From positions 87,171,256 through 87,235,255 of the forward strand of contig NW_026623056.1 in the NCBI RefSeq assembly GCF_023065955.2: a stretch of 64,000 nt of DNA, written 5' to 3'. Below the pieces are notes generated by a model. It was not told the DNA's origin. It did not search any database and saw only the letters and a list, made by a program, of their open reading frames with translations. Positions 10,930-21,894 of the stretch are shown piece after piece. The DNA comes from Ursus arctos. Its lineage: Eukaryota; Chordata; Mammalia; Carnivora; Ursidae. Position numbers and translations under genes: made by a program. Positions within the stretch are counted from its first letter, which is position 1. Each line of letters opens with the position of its first letter.

Positions 10930-11685
10930 TTCTGGATTCTGTTAAAACCAAAAGTATGGACAAGTTGGAGAACATAATGAGCTTCCACGTACCCATCTCT
11001 CAGCATCAGCATTTATCAACTCAAGGCCACTTTTAGAAGAAATCTGTATTCCTCTCCACCCCTCTTCCATTTGAGTTTTTATGAAAACCCAGATACATAA
11101 TTTCACTTGTGAATATTTCAGTATGTATCTCTGAAAAATGACTGATTTCTAAACTGTAATCTCAGTGCCAATCTCATACCTTAAAAAGATTAACGGTAAT
11201 TCTTCACATATCTAGGAAGAGTTCAGGTGGCCTTGATTGCCTCATAATTGTATATTTTTTAAACACTTTATTCAAATCAGAATCTAAGTAAGGTCCAGAA
11301 CTTGTCATTCATTGAGAGATCTCTTAAGTCACTTTTAATCTGTTGGCTGCCCCTCTGCATCTTATTTTTGCTCCTTAACTTTATTTGTTGAAGAAACCGT
11401 GTCATCCTTCTTGTCTTTCCTATAGTCTGGATGTTGTTGAGTGAACCCCTGTGGTGTCATTGACATGTTCCCCTGTCCCATGTATTTTCTGGTACTCGTA
11501 GTAAGATGTAGAGGCTTGATAAAATTCCATTTGTAAGCCTTTCTATTTTTCTTGGGGAGGGGAGTGGTAAGTGGGGAGAATACTACGTGGGTGATGTATT
11601 TCCTTTTGGAGGCACACAATATCTGACTCTCTGTTGTTAGCAGCCATTAAATATTGCATGCATCTATTAATTTATTAGTAAATTT
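10930..11685 (-). mobile_element. L1M-type LINE 3' region
   Basis: Ordered landmarks of an old L1 3' region on the minus strand: ATTTCAGTATGTATCTCTGA, ATTAACGGTAATTCTTCACA, GATCTCTTAAGTCACTTTTA, ATTTGTTGAAGAAACCGTGT, CCTGTGGTGTCATTGACATG, GTAGAGGCTTGATAAAATTC. It is inserted into the HAL1/L1 copy whose two halves flank it. Confidence 0.65.
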
Positions 11686-11689
11686 TGGT

Positions 11690-12650
11690 CCTTTTTATGT
11701 GACATCTCCCCCACCTTTTTTTGTTCTTGTTCTCTATGTGGAAGTTTTAAGAGTCTGTTTTTTATCTCTGGTGTTCTGAAGTTTTGCAGTGTTGTGCTTT
11801 GGTGTGGGTGGTTTTGTTGTGTTGGACCCATCCTTTTACTTTGGAGGTACATACTCTTTAGATCTGGGAAAGTTTCTTGTATACTTTCTTTGATAACTTC
11901 TTTGGTCTTCTCAAGTGACATACAATTTTGTTATCTTGTCTATTTTCTAGTAGTTAATTCTTTTACTCTTCTTGGGAGATATTTTTCAACTTTTATCTTC
12001 CATCATGGTTATCTTTTGTTCTTTGCTTTTTTTTTTTTTTTTTGGCTAGCATTTTGTTTTACTTCATGGATACATGTATTCTTTTACCTCTTCAAGCACA
12101 TTGATAATATAGTTTAACCCCTCCTTCCCCCCCCCCCATGGCATTGTCTCCATTTACTCTGGATTCCAGTTTTTCTGTTTGTTTTGATTTCTGTCTTTAA
12201 TGTTGGTACCTTTCCTTAAATATTTGACCATTTTTGGGCTGGTGGCTTTTATTTGAGAGTAGGGTGTGATAACGCTGATGAAAGCTCTTTGTGAGGGGTG
12301 ACGAATAGGAGTATCCCCAGTGCTTTCATTCCAGGGTTCTGGATGTTGACTGAAACTAAATCCCATGCCTGGGGGAGAAGGAACATATATTCCTGTCCCT
12401 GGTGTTCTGCAAGCAGAACTGGAGAAGGGAACTGGAGTCCACCATTCTGTGTGAAGTCTCTTAATGGATTCTCTTTTTAGTCTCTTGCCTCAAAACTATT
12501 CTCTGTTGTGCTTGGTATCTCCGGATATAGAGGCTCTATTCGTTTCCCCCCAGAGATTTGCCTCTGGTCTCTTTGGAGACATGGTAACTGCCAGCCTGGA
12601 TGGAGTTTGGGCTGCAATTTGAGATCTTCCTACCTTTATTTGATTTACTT
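11690..12650 (-). mobile_element. HAL1/L1-lineage LINE, ORF1 and 5' part
   Basis: Continues the element seen at 10000-10718: CTGGTGTTCTGAAGTTTTGC, TGCTTTGGTGTGGGTG, GATCTGGGAAAGTTTCTTGT, CTTTGATAACTTCTTTGGTC. The ORF1 frame is broken. 12140-12650 is probably its 5' region. Includes a 12-C tract near 12127. Confidence 0.55.
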
Positions 12651-12654
12651 TTTT

Positions 12655-13105
12655 TACTGAAACGAACTCAGAAATGTTGCAGGTATAATACAGATAATTT
12701 CTATTTCCTGATCTACTTGAGAGAAAGTTGTTGACATGATGTCTCTTTTTTTTTGAATATTGTAGTACGTAATTCCTACAAACAGGGACATTCTCTTGCA
12801 CAACAGCAATACGGCCACCAAAGGCAGGAAGTTAACATTGATACATTACAGCTGTCTGATCCCTAAGACTCCATTCAAGTTGTGACAGTTGTCCCAGGAG
12901 TGTTCTTTATGGGAAAAAGATACAGTCTAGGATTACTAACACATTTTATTGTCATGTCTTTTCAACAGCTTTGATCTAGAACAGTTCCTCAACTGTTCTT
13001 TTAGGACGTTGATATTTTTGAAGAACACAGGCCAGTTATTTTATAGTTACCCACTTTGTGAGTTTGTTTGATGTTTGTTTCTTTTCTTTTCTTTCTTCTT
13101 TTTCT
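12655..13105 (-). mobile_element. L1M-type LINE 3' region, part 1
   Basis: CTTGAGAGAAAGTTGTTGAC, AACAGGGACATTCTCTTGCA, GGCAGGAAGTTAACATTGAT, GAACAGTTCCTCAACTGTTC and GAACACAGGCCAGTTATTTT, in the order expected for an old L1 3' region on the minus strand. It continues after the SINE and again after the LTR downstream. Confidence 0.7.
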
Positions 13106-13284
13106 TTTTTAGATTTTTATTTATTCATTTGAGAGAGAGCACCAGGTGGGGAGTGGCAGAGGGGGAGGGAGAAACAGACTCCCTGCTGAGCAGGGAACCT
13201 GACATGGGGTTTGATCCCAGGATCTGGAGATCATGACCTGAGCCGAAGGCAGACACTTAACCATCTGAGCCACCCAAGTGCCCC
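13106..13284 (-). mobile_element. CAN-type SINE inserted in L1
   Basis: TTTTTTAGATTTTTATTTAT tail, GCAGAGGGGGAGGGAGAAAC, GGAGATCATGACCTGAGCCG, and CTGAGCCACCCAAGTGCCCC. An older variant class. Confidence 0.92.
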
Positions 13285-13378
13285 TGATATTTCTTGATAT
13301 TAGACGGTATGTTAGGCATCTTTGCAGGTATAAAGTACAAGTAATGCTGTACTTTCCTCATTGCATTCTATTAGGTGG
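13285..13378 (-). mobile_element. L1M-type LINE 3' region, part 2
   Basis: GCATCTTTGCAGGTATAAAG and GTAATGCTGTACTTTCCTCA continue the L1 interrupted at 13105. It is cut again at 13379 by an LTR. Confidence 0.6.
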
Positions 13379-13877
13379 TGTATTACAAGCTTTTTATTTC
13401 TGCTGTAACAATTACCACAGATTTAGTGTCATAAAAAACCACAGATTTATTATAGTACAGTTCTCTAGTTCAGAAGTCCAAAATGAATCTGAACTGGGCT
13501 CAAATCAAGATGTGAAGCCAGCTGCATTTCTTTTGGAGACTCTGCAAGAGAATGTCTTTCCTTGCTTTTTCAGCTTCTGGAGGCTGCCTGTTTTGGCTAA
13601 TGGCTCCTTTTTCCATTTTCAAAGCAGCAACTTTGGGCCTTGTTCTTTCCATGCTGCGATCTTGCTCCTTCCTCCTTCACTTTTAAGGACTGTTGTGATT
13701 ATACTGGGCCCACTGGAGTAATCCAGGACAGCCCCTTTATTTCAGAGTCATCTGATGAGCAAATTTAATTTTTTCTGCAACCTTAATTCCCCTTTGCCCT
13801 GTAAAGTAACCTGTTCACAGGTTCTAAGGATCAGGATGTGGACATCGTGGGGGGGGGGTGATATTGTGCCAACTACA
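13379..13877 (-). repeat. MLT1-like LTR inserted in L1
   Basis: Begins TGTATTACAAG and contains GCTGTAACAATTACCACAGA, CCACAGATTTATTATAGTAC and TTCTCTAGTTCAGAAGTCCA; it ends near GTGCCAACTACA. Five bases at each edge (GGTGG before, TGTGG after) look like a one-mismatch target duplication. The 147-codon open frame across 13278-13721 is a by-product of LTR and SINE sequence. Confidence 0.7.
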
Positions 13878-14284
13878 TGTGGCATATGATTTCAGATCGT
13901 CCTAATTCTGGTAATGTTCACTTTGATCACTTGATTACGGTGGTGCCTTCAGACTTCTTCCGATTTTAAAGCTACTTCCTTTGTAATTAATGTGTGTTTT
14001 GTGTAGAGGTACTTTAAGACTATGTAAATATCCCATTAGTAATCAGACTTCTAATTTGTTCACTTATTTTATATCACTATGGGTGCCTGAGTTTCTGTTT
14101 TATGCATTGAGTGATAATCCATAATGGTAATAATTTGCTCCAGTTGTCCAGGATTTTGTCAGTAGAAACTCTTTCAAGTTGGTGTCTTTGTCCGTTTGGC
14201 ATGTCCCCGTCATATTTTGAGCACTTTCCAGGCTTATCTTGAATTTCTGTCACAGCCTTGGAATTGGAATTGGCCATTTTCCGT
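13878..14284 (-). mobile_element. L1M-type LINE 3' region, part 3
   Basis: CTTTGATCACTTGATTACGG, TTTGTAATTAATGTGTG, GACTATGTAAATATCCCATT and TTTTGAGCACTTTCCAGGCT complete the L1 started at 12655. Confidence 0.65.
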
Positions 14285-14515
14285 GGAGCCTTATTTTTGT
14301 TTTTGTTTTTAAATAATCCTTTATTTTGAAATAAACTCACAGGAAGTTGCAAAAATACTATAAAGTTCCATGTACCCTCTTTACCTAACTTCTCCCAGTG
14401 GTGAGTTTTATGTAGTGCTAGGAGGATGGCAAAATCAGGAAATCCATATATCAGGTGCATTTCTTTTAACTAGACAACAGACCTTATTCACTTTTCATTG
14501 TTCTTTAAACCTGCA

Positions 14516-14556
<41 letters not shown>

Positions 14557-15536
14557 ATGTGTGTGTACCTGCATGTAGTTCCATAACTTGATACCATGTA
14601 TAGGTCTGTGTACCTACTCCCACAATCAAGATAACAGCTGTTCCATCACTTCGAAAGAACTCTCTTTTGCTCGGCAACCCTTTTGTATTCTCAAGCACCC
14701 CTACAACCATTAGTTTATTCTCAATGTCTGTAGTTTTGTCATTTCCATATGTTCCATATGAATGGAAGCATATAGTATGTAACCTTTGAGATCAGCTTTT
14801 TTAACTTAAGCATAATGCCCTTGAGGGCCATTTGGTGTTGAGTGTATCAATAATTTCTTTTCTGTTGCTAAGCAATATTCCATCTTATGGATGGACCAAG
14901 TTTGTTCAAGCATTCACTATGGCAGGACATTTTGGTTGTTTTCCAATATTTTATGTAATAATATGAATAAAACCACCTTGAATTTTTGAGTACAGGTTTT
15001 CTTGTAAATGTAAGTTTTCCGTTTTCTGGTAGATGCCTGACAGTGTGAATCCTGGGTCACATGGTGAATGCGTGTTTAGTCTTGTAAGCAGCTGCCAGAC
15101 TGTTTTCCAGAGTGTACCACTTTCTGTTCCCACCAGCAATGTATGAGGGATCCCATTCATCAATATCCTTCTCACCGTTTGGTGTTATTCTTCTTTTTCA
15201 TTTAGTGTCTGTTAAGGTGTAGTGATATCCTAATCGTGGTTTTAATTGACATTTCCCTAATGACAGATGATGTTGAACATCTTTTTTTGTACTTATTTGC
15301 TGTCTCCTCTTCGGCGAAATAGCTGTTAATGTCTTTTGTCCATTTTCTGATTGGATTGTTTTTTTCTGCTGTTGAGTTATGAAAGTTCTTTATATATTCT
15401 AGATGCAAGGTCTTTGTTGGATATGTGGTCTGCACATGCTCTCTCTCAGTCTGTAGATTATTGCTTCATCCTTCTAGAAGTTTTTTTTCAGAGCCAAAGT
15501 TTTGAATTTTCATGAAGTTCCTTCATTAAAATGAAG
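14285..15536 (-). mobile_element. L1 LINE with decayed ORF2 C-terminus
   Basis: On the minus strand the right half decodes to the end of L1 ORF2p in broken frames: recognisable pieces are NPIRKWTKDINSYF, NKYKKRCSTSS (about 15435-15202) and IPHTLLVGTESGTLWK (about 15155-15100). The left half is 3' UTR and carries a (TG)n. Frame changes and stops make it a dead copy. A SINE remnant at 15537 interrupts it and it resumes to about 15775. Confidence 0.8.
14518..14554. repeat. (TG)n microsatellite
   Basis: About 18 uninterrupted TG units, then a compound continuation (ACATGTGTGTGTAC) to about 14567, inside L1 3' sequence. Long enough to be polymorphic. Confidence 0.95.
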
Positions 15537-15694
15537 GAAGTGGCAGAGGGAGAGGGAGAGAGAGAATCTCCAGCAGATTCCCTGCTGAGTATGGGTCCTG
15601 TCGTGGGGCTTGATCTCATGACCCTGAGATCATGATCTGAGCAGAAATCACGAGTTGGATGCTTAATGGACTGAACCACGCAGGCAGGCCCCCC
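15537..15694 (-). mobile_element. CAN-type SINE lacking its tail
   Basis: GTGGCAGAGGGAGAGGGAGA, CCTGCTGAGTATGGGTCCTG, GAGATCATGATCTGAGCAGA, and a corrupted head complement (CTGAACCACGCAGGCAGGCC). The A-rich tail and adjacent body are missing. Confidence 0.8.
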
Positions 15695-15775
15695 TGAAGT
15701 TCAGTAAATTTTTCTTTTATGTTTCATGCATTTGGTGTTAAGTGTAAGAACTCTGCCTAAAGCTCTGGTTCTTTT
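15695..15775 (-). mobile_element. L1 ORF2 fragment (continuation)
   Basis: TTCTTTTATGTTTCATGCAT, TTGGTGTTAAGTGTAAGAAC and CTGCCTAAAGCTCTGG are the complement of L1 ORF2 DNA directly upstream of the part at 14285-15536. Confidence 0.7.
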
Positions 15776-16301
15776 TCATGGAAATGTCTGTGAGCATCAG
15801 GTAGGCTCATTGCTGTTATCGTGTGTATGCTCTCAGGCAGCGGACAGGGCCAGAGAACGTGTGTGTCCTGAGCCTTTCCAGGTTTTGGTGTTCATTAGCT
15901 CGTTTTCTCAGGACCTCCAAGTGTCAGCGCTTAGTCTGTGGCTTCATTCTCCTAAGTCTGCTACCATAGTCCATGTGCTTTGTATTATCTAAAAGCCTGT
16001 TTGTCTATCGCTGTCTCCTTTCTTGTTATATTACTCTTTACTGATTTTAGGTAGATTTTATTTTCAGTGGAGTTTTGTGAGAGAACAGAGGTAAATGCAT
16101 GGATTAGCCTCTCTGTTGAATGTGTATTTATTGAGGCTGGAATAGTCCCCTTTCAAATCAGTTTTATGTTTGATTGTTTTTTTTTTGTCCTGTTGCCCTT
16201 TCTCCTTCCACTCCGATTCTGCTATTCCACAGCTTGTAATCTTCCATCATTCTCATTTCCATGGAATGAAGACACAATTTATTAATTTAGGTTCTCTTTA
16301 T
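15776..16301. other. Unassigned, probably old repeat
   Basis: No gene recognised. Open frames of 70-90 codons here lack exon borders. Position beside L1 suggests more old LINE, but I cannot match it. Confidence 0.3.
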
Positions 16302-16509
16302 TTATTTTTTTATTTTTATTTTTTTTAAAGATTTTATTTATTTAGTTGACAGAGACAGCCAGTGAGAGAGGGAACACAAGCAGGAGGAGTAGGAGAGAAA
16401 GAAGCAGGCTCCCAGCGGAAGGGCCCGACATGGGGCTCGATCCCGGAACTCCAGGATCACGCCCTGAGCTGAAGGCAGACACCCAACGACTGAGCCACCC
16501 AGGCGTCCC
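16302..16509 (-). mobile_element. Young CAN-type SINE with exact target duplication
   Basis: Arctoid-type body (GACAGCCAGTGAGAGAGGGA) and head complement CTGAGCCACCCAGGCGTCCC. A perfect 14-bp target duplication TAGGTTCTCTTTAT lies at 16288-16301 and 16510-16523. Confidence 0.96.
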
Positions 16510-16732
16510 TAGGTTCTCTTTATATTCGTACCTCTGCTTACTTATTGGATCTCTTTCTGCAATCCTCCTATATTTGTTGCATCCAGAGCTATTTAAGTAG
16601 TTTACATTTCCCCACATGTGTTATATTCTTCTCCTTTTCAGCACATTGCACTTTTACAACATTTTCTGTAGAGCACAGATCCTGGCATATTTGATCCATT
16701 AAATAATACTTCCTCTAAAATAATGGCACCCA

Positions 16733-16945
16733 TACTGTTTTTGTATGGTATCTTATTTAATTTCCAGAGTGACTCTGTACACCACTATTCATCCTTTATA
16801 AATGATGCTGAGTGAATTGCCCAAGGTCATAACTAAATTTAACAAATTTTGTATGTCTTACTATGTGGCAGGCCCCAATTTAGACGCTAGAGACCCTTGG
16901 GGGGAGAAAACCAGACAAACGTGCCCCTAATGGAACCCATATTCG
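16733..16945 (-). repeat. MIR-like plus L2-like fragments
   Basis: AATGATGCTGAGTGAATTGC then CCAAGGTCATAACTAAA is the MIR core complement. It is followed by TACTATGTGGCAGGCCCCAA, the L2/MIR-like pattern also seen at 4843. Boundaries approximate. Confidence 0.5.
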
Positions 16946-17730
16946 AATGTTTAATTTCCAGCCCTTGTGGGATGGGTTTCAGGGGAGGTCTTCCATAACT
17001 TTACTCATCTCAGATGTCCTCTCCTTTAGTCTTTCTTACCCCTCCTGGAAGGAGGCAAGAATGGGGTGAAAAGAATAGCTTCATCTTCTGTGTTCTCATT
17101 GGTTCCTTTTTGTGTTTATGTTGTGCACAGCTTTATTCTAGAAAGTATTTATAAAATCATTATTTGTATTTGGGGTCTTTGCTAAATTGAACTGCTGTGG
17201 GCAGGACTTTTTTTTGCGGGGGGTATCCAGGATGCTTGGCACATAGTGTATAATATTCTCAGTGAGTCTCTGAACTCATTAATAGAGATTTACATTTACC
17301 CATGATTGTCATTTACTAATAGCAGGTAACAGGACTCATTACTGCCTCTACGTAGGTATACAAACCAGCTTCAAAACCTCCACTCTATGTTCTTAGGTGG
17401 GCATACTCTGAAAGAGGTCATCTATGGGTAGGTTTTTCGTGAAATTTAATAAATAAACTATTTTGTTTGTGGGTGCATCTGAAGGTGTCTAGTCTGGAGA
17501 TGGAGTCTTGACCCGCTTCTCTCTCCAGTACTAACCATCTGGTAGGAACTCTGAGTTATTTGTCAAAGAAGTGTGCTAATACAGTATGTCAGAATTTATC
17601 AGCCCTTCTTCAAGTTCAAGAAGATAAATTATAAATTATTTCAGAAGATGTCGAATATTTACTTTCAAACATTTTGCAGACAGATACATCATAATTTTCC
17701 TTTAGATTTGTTTGCATACAAAGTGTTGAG
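16946..17730. other. Mostly unassigned sequence
   Basis: An L2-type tail (GGATGCTTGGCACATAGTGT) lies near 17228-17280. The rest shows no gene or clear repeat. Confidence 0.35.
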
Positions 17731-18225
17731 GTTATCTATAGCTGTTTAACAAACCAGTGCAAAACTTGGTGGCTTAAGTAATAATATTCATTTCCTTGTT
17801 CACAATTCCCCAGTTTGGGCAGGGCTTCGTCCTCCATTCCTCGTGGCATCTGCTGGGACTGGAAGGTCTGCGGTGACTTAACTCCTTCACGCCACGCATA
17901 CGGTGTCTGGTGCATCTTCCTCCACATGGCTGCCTCACCTGACTAGCGTTGGCTTTCTCACAGTATGATCTTGGGATAGTTGGACTCCATACATGGTTGA
18001 CTAGATTTTAGAGGTGGTGACTGGATGCTAGAGGTGCCAACAGCAGAAACTGCTGGGCCCCTGAAGACTTGTGCATGGAACTGGCACAGTATAATCTTCA
18101 CCAGATTAGGCCCAAAGTGAGTCATAGGCCAGTCCAGATTCAAGCAGAGGAGACTGTACAAGGTGTGGACACTGGCAAGAGTGGTTTATCGGGGCCACCA
18201 AGGAACACTCCACCACACGAACCAA
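17731..18225 (-). repeat. MLT1-like LTR
   Basis: GTTTAACAAACCAGTGCAAA, ACTTGGTGGCTTAAGTAATA, GTTCACAATTCCCCAGTTTG and later CCAAAGTGAGTCATAGGCCA, AAGGTGTGGACACTGGCAAG follow an MLT1-class LTR complement. No coding capacity. Confidence 0.6.
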
Positions 18226-18805
18226 GTATCTTTCTGAAGGGAAAAAAGGAAAAAAGATGACTTTTCTGTTCTTTTTGTTCTTATTGTCTTATGGTCTTAA
18301 TTCATTTTATAATGCAGTGTTTGCTATAACTCCGTTCAGATAGCTGTATAGTATTAATGTAATTTGTCAAATTCAGTTAGAACACGTATTGGTAATTTTG
18401 GTAGGGTTTGTAAATACAGATTTGGGGTGTGGGGAAGAAAAGATAATGAGTACTTTATGGGATTCTCGGCTCCAATTTACACCTAACCAGTGTACTAGAT
18501 AGAAAGCCCAAATATGTACTTGGTGAAGTAAGTGACATAAACCTACCTTTGGGTCACATGTTACAATCCATAAAACATCTCAAGCTTTTTTTTCCTCCAG
18601 TAATCCTGTGATTGTCCTCTGTACAGGAGAAAGAAGAGAGACAATCTCAGATCTTTCATTATTGCAGCTGTTTTGCCCTCAAACAGATCTCTGTTTCTTA
18701 ATGCCCTGAATTTTAAAATGCCCAGCATTTTATTTCGTTTAAATGGCTCTCATCTGGATTCCATTTTGAGGTCATTCTGTTATAGGTATTGGGTGTTACA
18801 GTGGA
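18226..18805. other. Unassigned sequence
   Basis: No gene or recognised repeat. Confidence 0.35.
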
Positions 18806-18955
18806 AATGTGTCAGAAATGTTGTGGCTCATAGACCATATAATCAGAGTTCTTTGGAAAGCTTAATGTGAGATGCAGATTTTGGGGGCTGACCCCAGACT
18901 TAACATATCCAAAAGTCTTAGAAGGGATCTGGGTGATGTAAGGTTTGAGGAGCAA
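18806..18955. repeat. MER5-like (hAT) fragment
   Basis: CATATAATCAGAGTTCTTTG, AAGCTTAATGTGAGATGCAG, TTTGGGGGCTGACCCCAGAC and GGGATCTGGGTGATGTAAGG recall the internal order of MER5-type nonautonomous hAT elements. Diverged, low confidence. Confidence 0.45.
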
Positions 18956-19284
18956 TATTTTTAGGCCGTATAGCATACATTCTCCATGGAGGTAATATTA
19001 CCCCCACAAGGGTAAAAATTGCTTTTGGGTGTGGGGGAGTGAAAAAATCACGTATTACAATGGTTTGTGGCCCTTTAAAAAGTCAACCCTTCCTGACAAA
19101 ATATTTGTTAAATGTTTCATTTTTCTTATCAAGGAGAAATTTAAATTAAGTCTTTTCCCCCCGGGAATGGGAATAATTTTAAAAAGATTGAGAAACATTG
19201 TTCTATAAGAATTATTCTGACATCGTACCTCCCCCACAAGACTGTGCCATCCCACCCATCTTGGGAAGCTGGAGTATGTGACTT
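18956..19284. other. Unassigned, possibly old DNA transposon
   Basis: The stretch GGTAATATTACCCCCACAAG ... TTGAGAAACATTGTTCT has the feel of a hAT-type MITE, but I cannot place ends. No gene. Confidence 0.3.
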
Positions 19285-19299
19285 GGTTAATGTTTTTTA

Positions 19300-19516
19300 T
19301 TTTTTATTTTTATTTTTATTTTTTTTTAAAGATTTTATTTATTTATTTGACAGAGATAGAGACAGCCAGCGAGAGAGGGAACACAAGCAGGGGGAGTGGG
19401 AGAGGAAGAAGCAGGCTTCCAGTGGAGGAGTCTGATGTGGGGCTCGATCCCAGAACTCTGGGATCACGCCCTGAGCCGAAGGCAGACGCTTAAAGACTGA
19501 GCCACCCAGGCACCCC
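19300..19516 (-). mobile_element. Young CAN-type SINE with target duplication
   Basis: Poly-T/ATTTT tail, GACAGCCAGCGAGAGAGGGA, GCTCGATCCCAGAACTCTGG, and CTGAGCCACCCAGGCACCCC. Target duplication GGTTAATGTTTTTTA at 19285-19299 and 19517-19531. Confidence 0.96.
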
Positions 19517-19531
19517 GGTTAATGTTTTTTA

Positions 19532-19975
19532 ATACTAAGATTTTACTGACATTAAATGGAGTTTCTTTTAAAATGTATAGAGAGTGAAAACATTTTACTT
19601 GATGGCATTTTGCATCCAAGCAGATTGGGGATTTTTATCTTTATGAACAAAGCACTACTAGACTGGACTCTGTTCTGGGATTTAGAAACCTTTTAGCTTT
19701 ATATTAGCAAAAACTCTTCATGTTCTTTAGCTTGTTGACATAAAACCCACCAGGATCCCTCATATGCCACAGTAAAGGAGGTGTTCCAGCTCTCCTGGGA
19801 GTGAGGCCTGCTTCTCTGCTTTTGTTTCTTGTGACGTGCAGGTGTGGAGGTGGTTTTGAGAGGTGGAAGGCAGGCCCTCCAGTGCCCCTCTTCAGTGGGA
19901 AGGAGAAAGAGTGTAGGAATGATAGTTTCCTGGCTTTGCTGGCTTTTTCCTTTGCTTTGGGCTGGGTACAAATGC
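19532..19975. other. Unassigned sequence
   Basis: No gene or recognised repeat. Several overlapping 75-120 codon open frames on both strands (19699-20080) run into the next SINE and have no exon borders. Confidence 0.35.
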
Positions 19976-19990
19976 AAATGCGTTTTTTGG

Positions 19991-20121
19991 TGGCGCCCAC
20001 TGGCTCGGTCGGTAGTGCGTGTAATTCTTGATTTTGGGGTTGTGAGTTCGAGCCCCATGTTGGGTGTAGAGATTACTTAAAATTAAAAAAAAAAAAGCCT
20101 TGAAAAAAAAGGAAAGAAAGA
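19991..20121 (+). mobile_element. Short tRNA-like CAN SINE
   Basis: A short subtype that keeps the tRNA head: GCGCCCACTGGCTCGGTCGG, then a good B-box context GTGAGTTCGAGCCCC, then TGTAGAGATTACTTAAAATT and poly-A. It lacks the CT-rich body. Near-perfect target duplication AAATGCGTTTTTTGG / AAATGCATTTTTGGG at 19976-19990 and 20122-20136. Confidence 0.9.
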
Positions 20122-20136
20122 AAATGCATTTTTGGG

Positions 20137-20617
20137 ATGAAGGTTATGAGAGGATAGTAGTGGGAGAAGTAGAAGAAAAGTTTACAATATATTACCTTCT
20201 ATAAAGAAAACTCCCACATTTTGATTTGGGTATTTCTAGGTCCTTCAGAGTAGTGTTAAAATTATGTGTACTTGTTTTGTGTAATTTGTGCAGGCTCAAG
20301 AGAGTTAAAGGCATAGTACAGCCAGAAAACTGAAGGCCTCTAAAATTTGCATTCACCTGAAAACACATTGTTTGGCAGCTGACAAGATGTTGGGGTAGAT
20401 TAATTGTTGAATCAATGAATGAAATTAATCCGAAGTTTCTTTTGAAAAATGTAGTTCTCTTTTCTGTGATTTTAGAATCCAGTCTGTAGCGTAGTATTGA
20501 AGGAAAAATGAACTGGGAAGTTAGGAGTGGCAATAGCTCTTCCTATTGCCGTGTTTTTCAATCTCCCTAGACTTCAGTATCCTTGTCTACAAACTTTTGA
20601 GGTATTTTGTAGATGAT
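20137..20617. other. Unassigned sequence
   Basis: No gene or recognised repeat. A 113-codon minus frame (20533-20192) has no similarity I know. Confidence 0.35.
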
Positions 20618-20731
20618 CTTTTTTTTAAGTAGGCTCCGTGCCCAGAGCAGATCCCAGTGCAGGGCTTGAACCTCACGGCCATGAGATCGAGAGTTGTACG
20701 CTTAACCGACTGAGCCACCCAGTCTCCCCTC
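20618..20731 (-). mobile_element. Short tRNA-like CAN SINE
   Basis: TTTTTTTAAGTAGGCTCCGT, GCAGGGCTTGAACCTCACGG, AACCGACTGAGCCACCCAGT. A short duplication TAGATGAT flanks it (about 20610 and 20733). Confidence 0.9.
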
Positions 20732-20839
20732 ATAGATGATTTCTTAAGGGCCCTTCAGGTCCAGAATTTTATTACCAAATATTGTGACCACATTAGAAAT
20801 ACCCTCAGCCCATAGAGTTGTGAGAGGGAGTTAGTTCTC

Positions 20840-21270
20840 GTTGTCAGACAAACAGCCGTGTGTTAGGGTGCGCAGTTAAGCTGGTGTGACTGAGAGCCAG
20901 CTAATGGGTGTCTCCAAGAACAGAGTTGGCTGGAGGTGAATGGCTTGGTTGGTGGGGGGTACTGCCTGAGTTGGTCATTCAGAGACACAAATTTCTTCTC
21001 CCCTGTTTTTCTACCATACCCTAAGGTATGGTTGGTTCTCTCTGTGTTGTCCTTGCCCCAGCTTACAAAGAGACAGAAGTGTTCACTCCACGTCTCAAAG
21101 CCTGAAGGTGTCACACCACCCTTTTTTTCACTTTCAGTTCGTCCATGAGAACTTAGTCCCATGGCCATACCCTGGGGAAAGGGAGGCTGGGAAGTGACAC
21201 CTCACTGGGTGCTGGGCTATAATTATGGAAGAAGGAGATGACTGTCTCTGCCACAAATCGTACAGGTGAA
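20840..21270 (-). repeat. Ancient interspersed repeat, family not named
   Basis: CGTCCATGAGAACTTAGTCC, CATGGCCATACCCTGGGGAA, GGGAGGCTGGGAAGTGACAC and GACTGTCTCTGCCACAAATC follow a common mammalian interspersed repeat related in layout to 9460-9985. Open frames on both strands are chance. Confidence 0.45.
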
Positions 21271-21717
21271 GCTATTTAATTTTCTTAATATACTTTTATA
21301 TACTAAATATACTTAATATACTTTGGGGGAAGCTTTTTTACTTAATGTTTTTGTTTATTAAAATTATGTTAAAATTATAATATAAAGAGATAGTGAACTT
21401 TGGCAAGTGATGGGTTAAAATGCTAAGTAGAATATATCAAAAGACACGTTTTAAAATTAATTAGAAACATAAAAGTAGCCAGCTCTAACTGATGATACCT
21501 TTGTCTCCTCAAAGTGTAAGCTCAGTAAGAGTTGTTTAATCTTTGGGGCAGTCTGTGTTCATAGAAACACTTAGGTACACATTCAGTTGCAAGCCACGGC
21601 TCTATTTTCTGGTGGAATAGCCCATAGTTCATTTCGGTAAACTAGTCCAATAAGAGGAGGCTCCTTCTGAAATACCATTATGCCTCTTGGGCTCCGAATT
21701 CTTATACATTCCTAAAT
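21271..21717. other. AT-rich unassigned sequence
   Basis: Includes repeated ATACTTAATATACTTT-like words at about 21285-21325. No gene. Confidence 0.35.
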
Positions 21718-21880
21718 TTGGCCATGTGTCAAAATTGCCTTGGGGCCCTTGTTCAAAATATATGTTCAGATTCTACCCTCTGGAAGGGCTGATGGTTATG
21801 TTTCTGAATCTGAATTTTTAACAAGCCCCTCGGGGTGATTCTGATGCAGCTGGCAGGGGCCTGGGAACCACTGCTTTGGA
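21718..21880 (+). mobile_element. MER5A-like nonautonomous hAT element
   Basis: TGGCCATGTGTCAAAATTGC, GTTCAGATTCTACCCTCTGG, GAATCTGAATTTTTAACAAG, GGTGATTCTGATGCAGCTGG, GGGAACCACTGCTTTGG: the ordered landmarks of MER5A. Confidence 0.7.
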
Positions 21881-21894
21881 TAATCTGCACTTCG

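Noticed and set aside
13278..13721. 147-codon plus-strand open frame
   Set aside because: It runs from SINE and L1 sequence into the antisense of an MLT1-like LTR. No gene context.
19991..20090. tRNA-like sequence with a good B box (GAGTTCGAGCC)
   Set aside because: It has a SINE tail, poly-A and target duplications, and lacks a proper folded acceptor and anticodon stem. It is a tRNA-derived SINE. The same holds for 45727 and 55432.
20863..21168. 101-codon minus-strand frame opposed by a 70-codon plus frame
   Set aside because: Both lie in an ancient repeat. Overlapping frames on both strands suggest chance.
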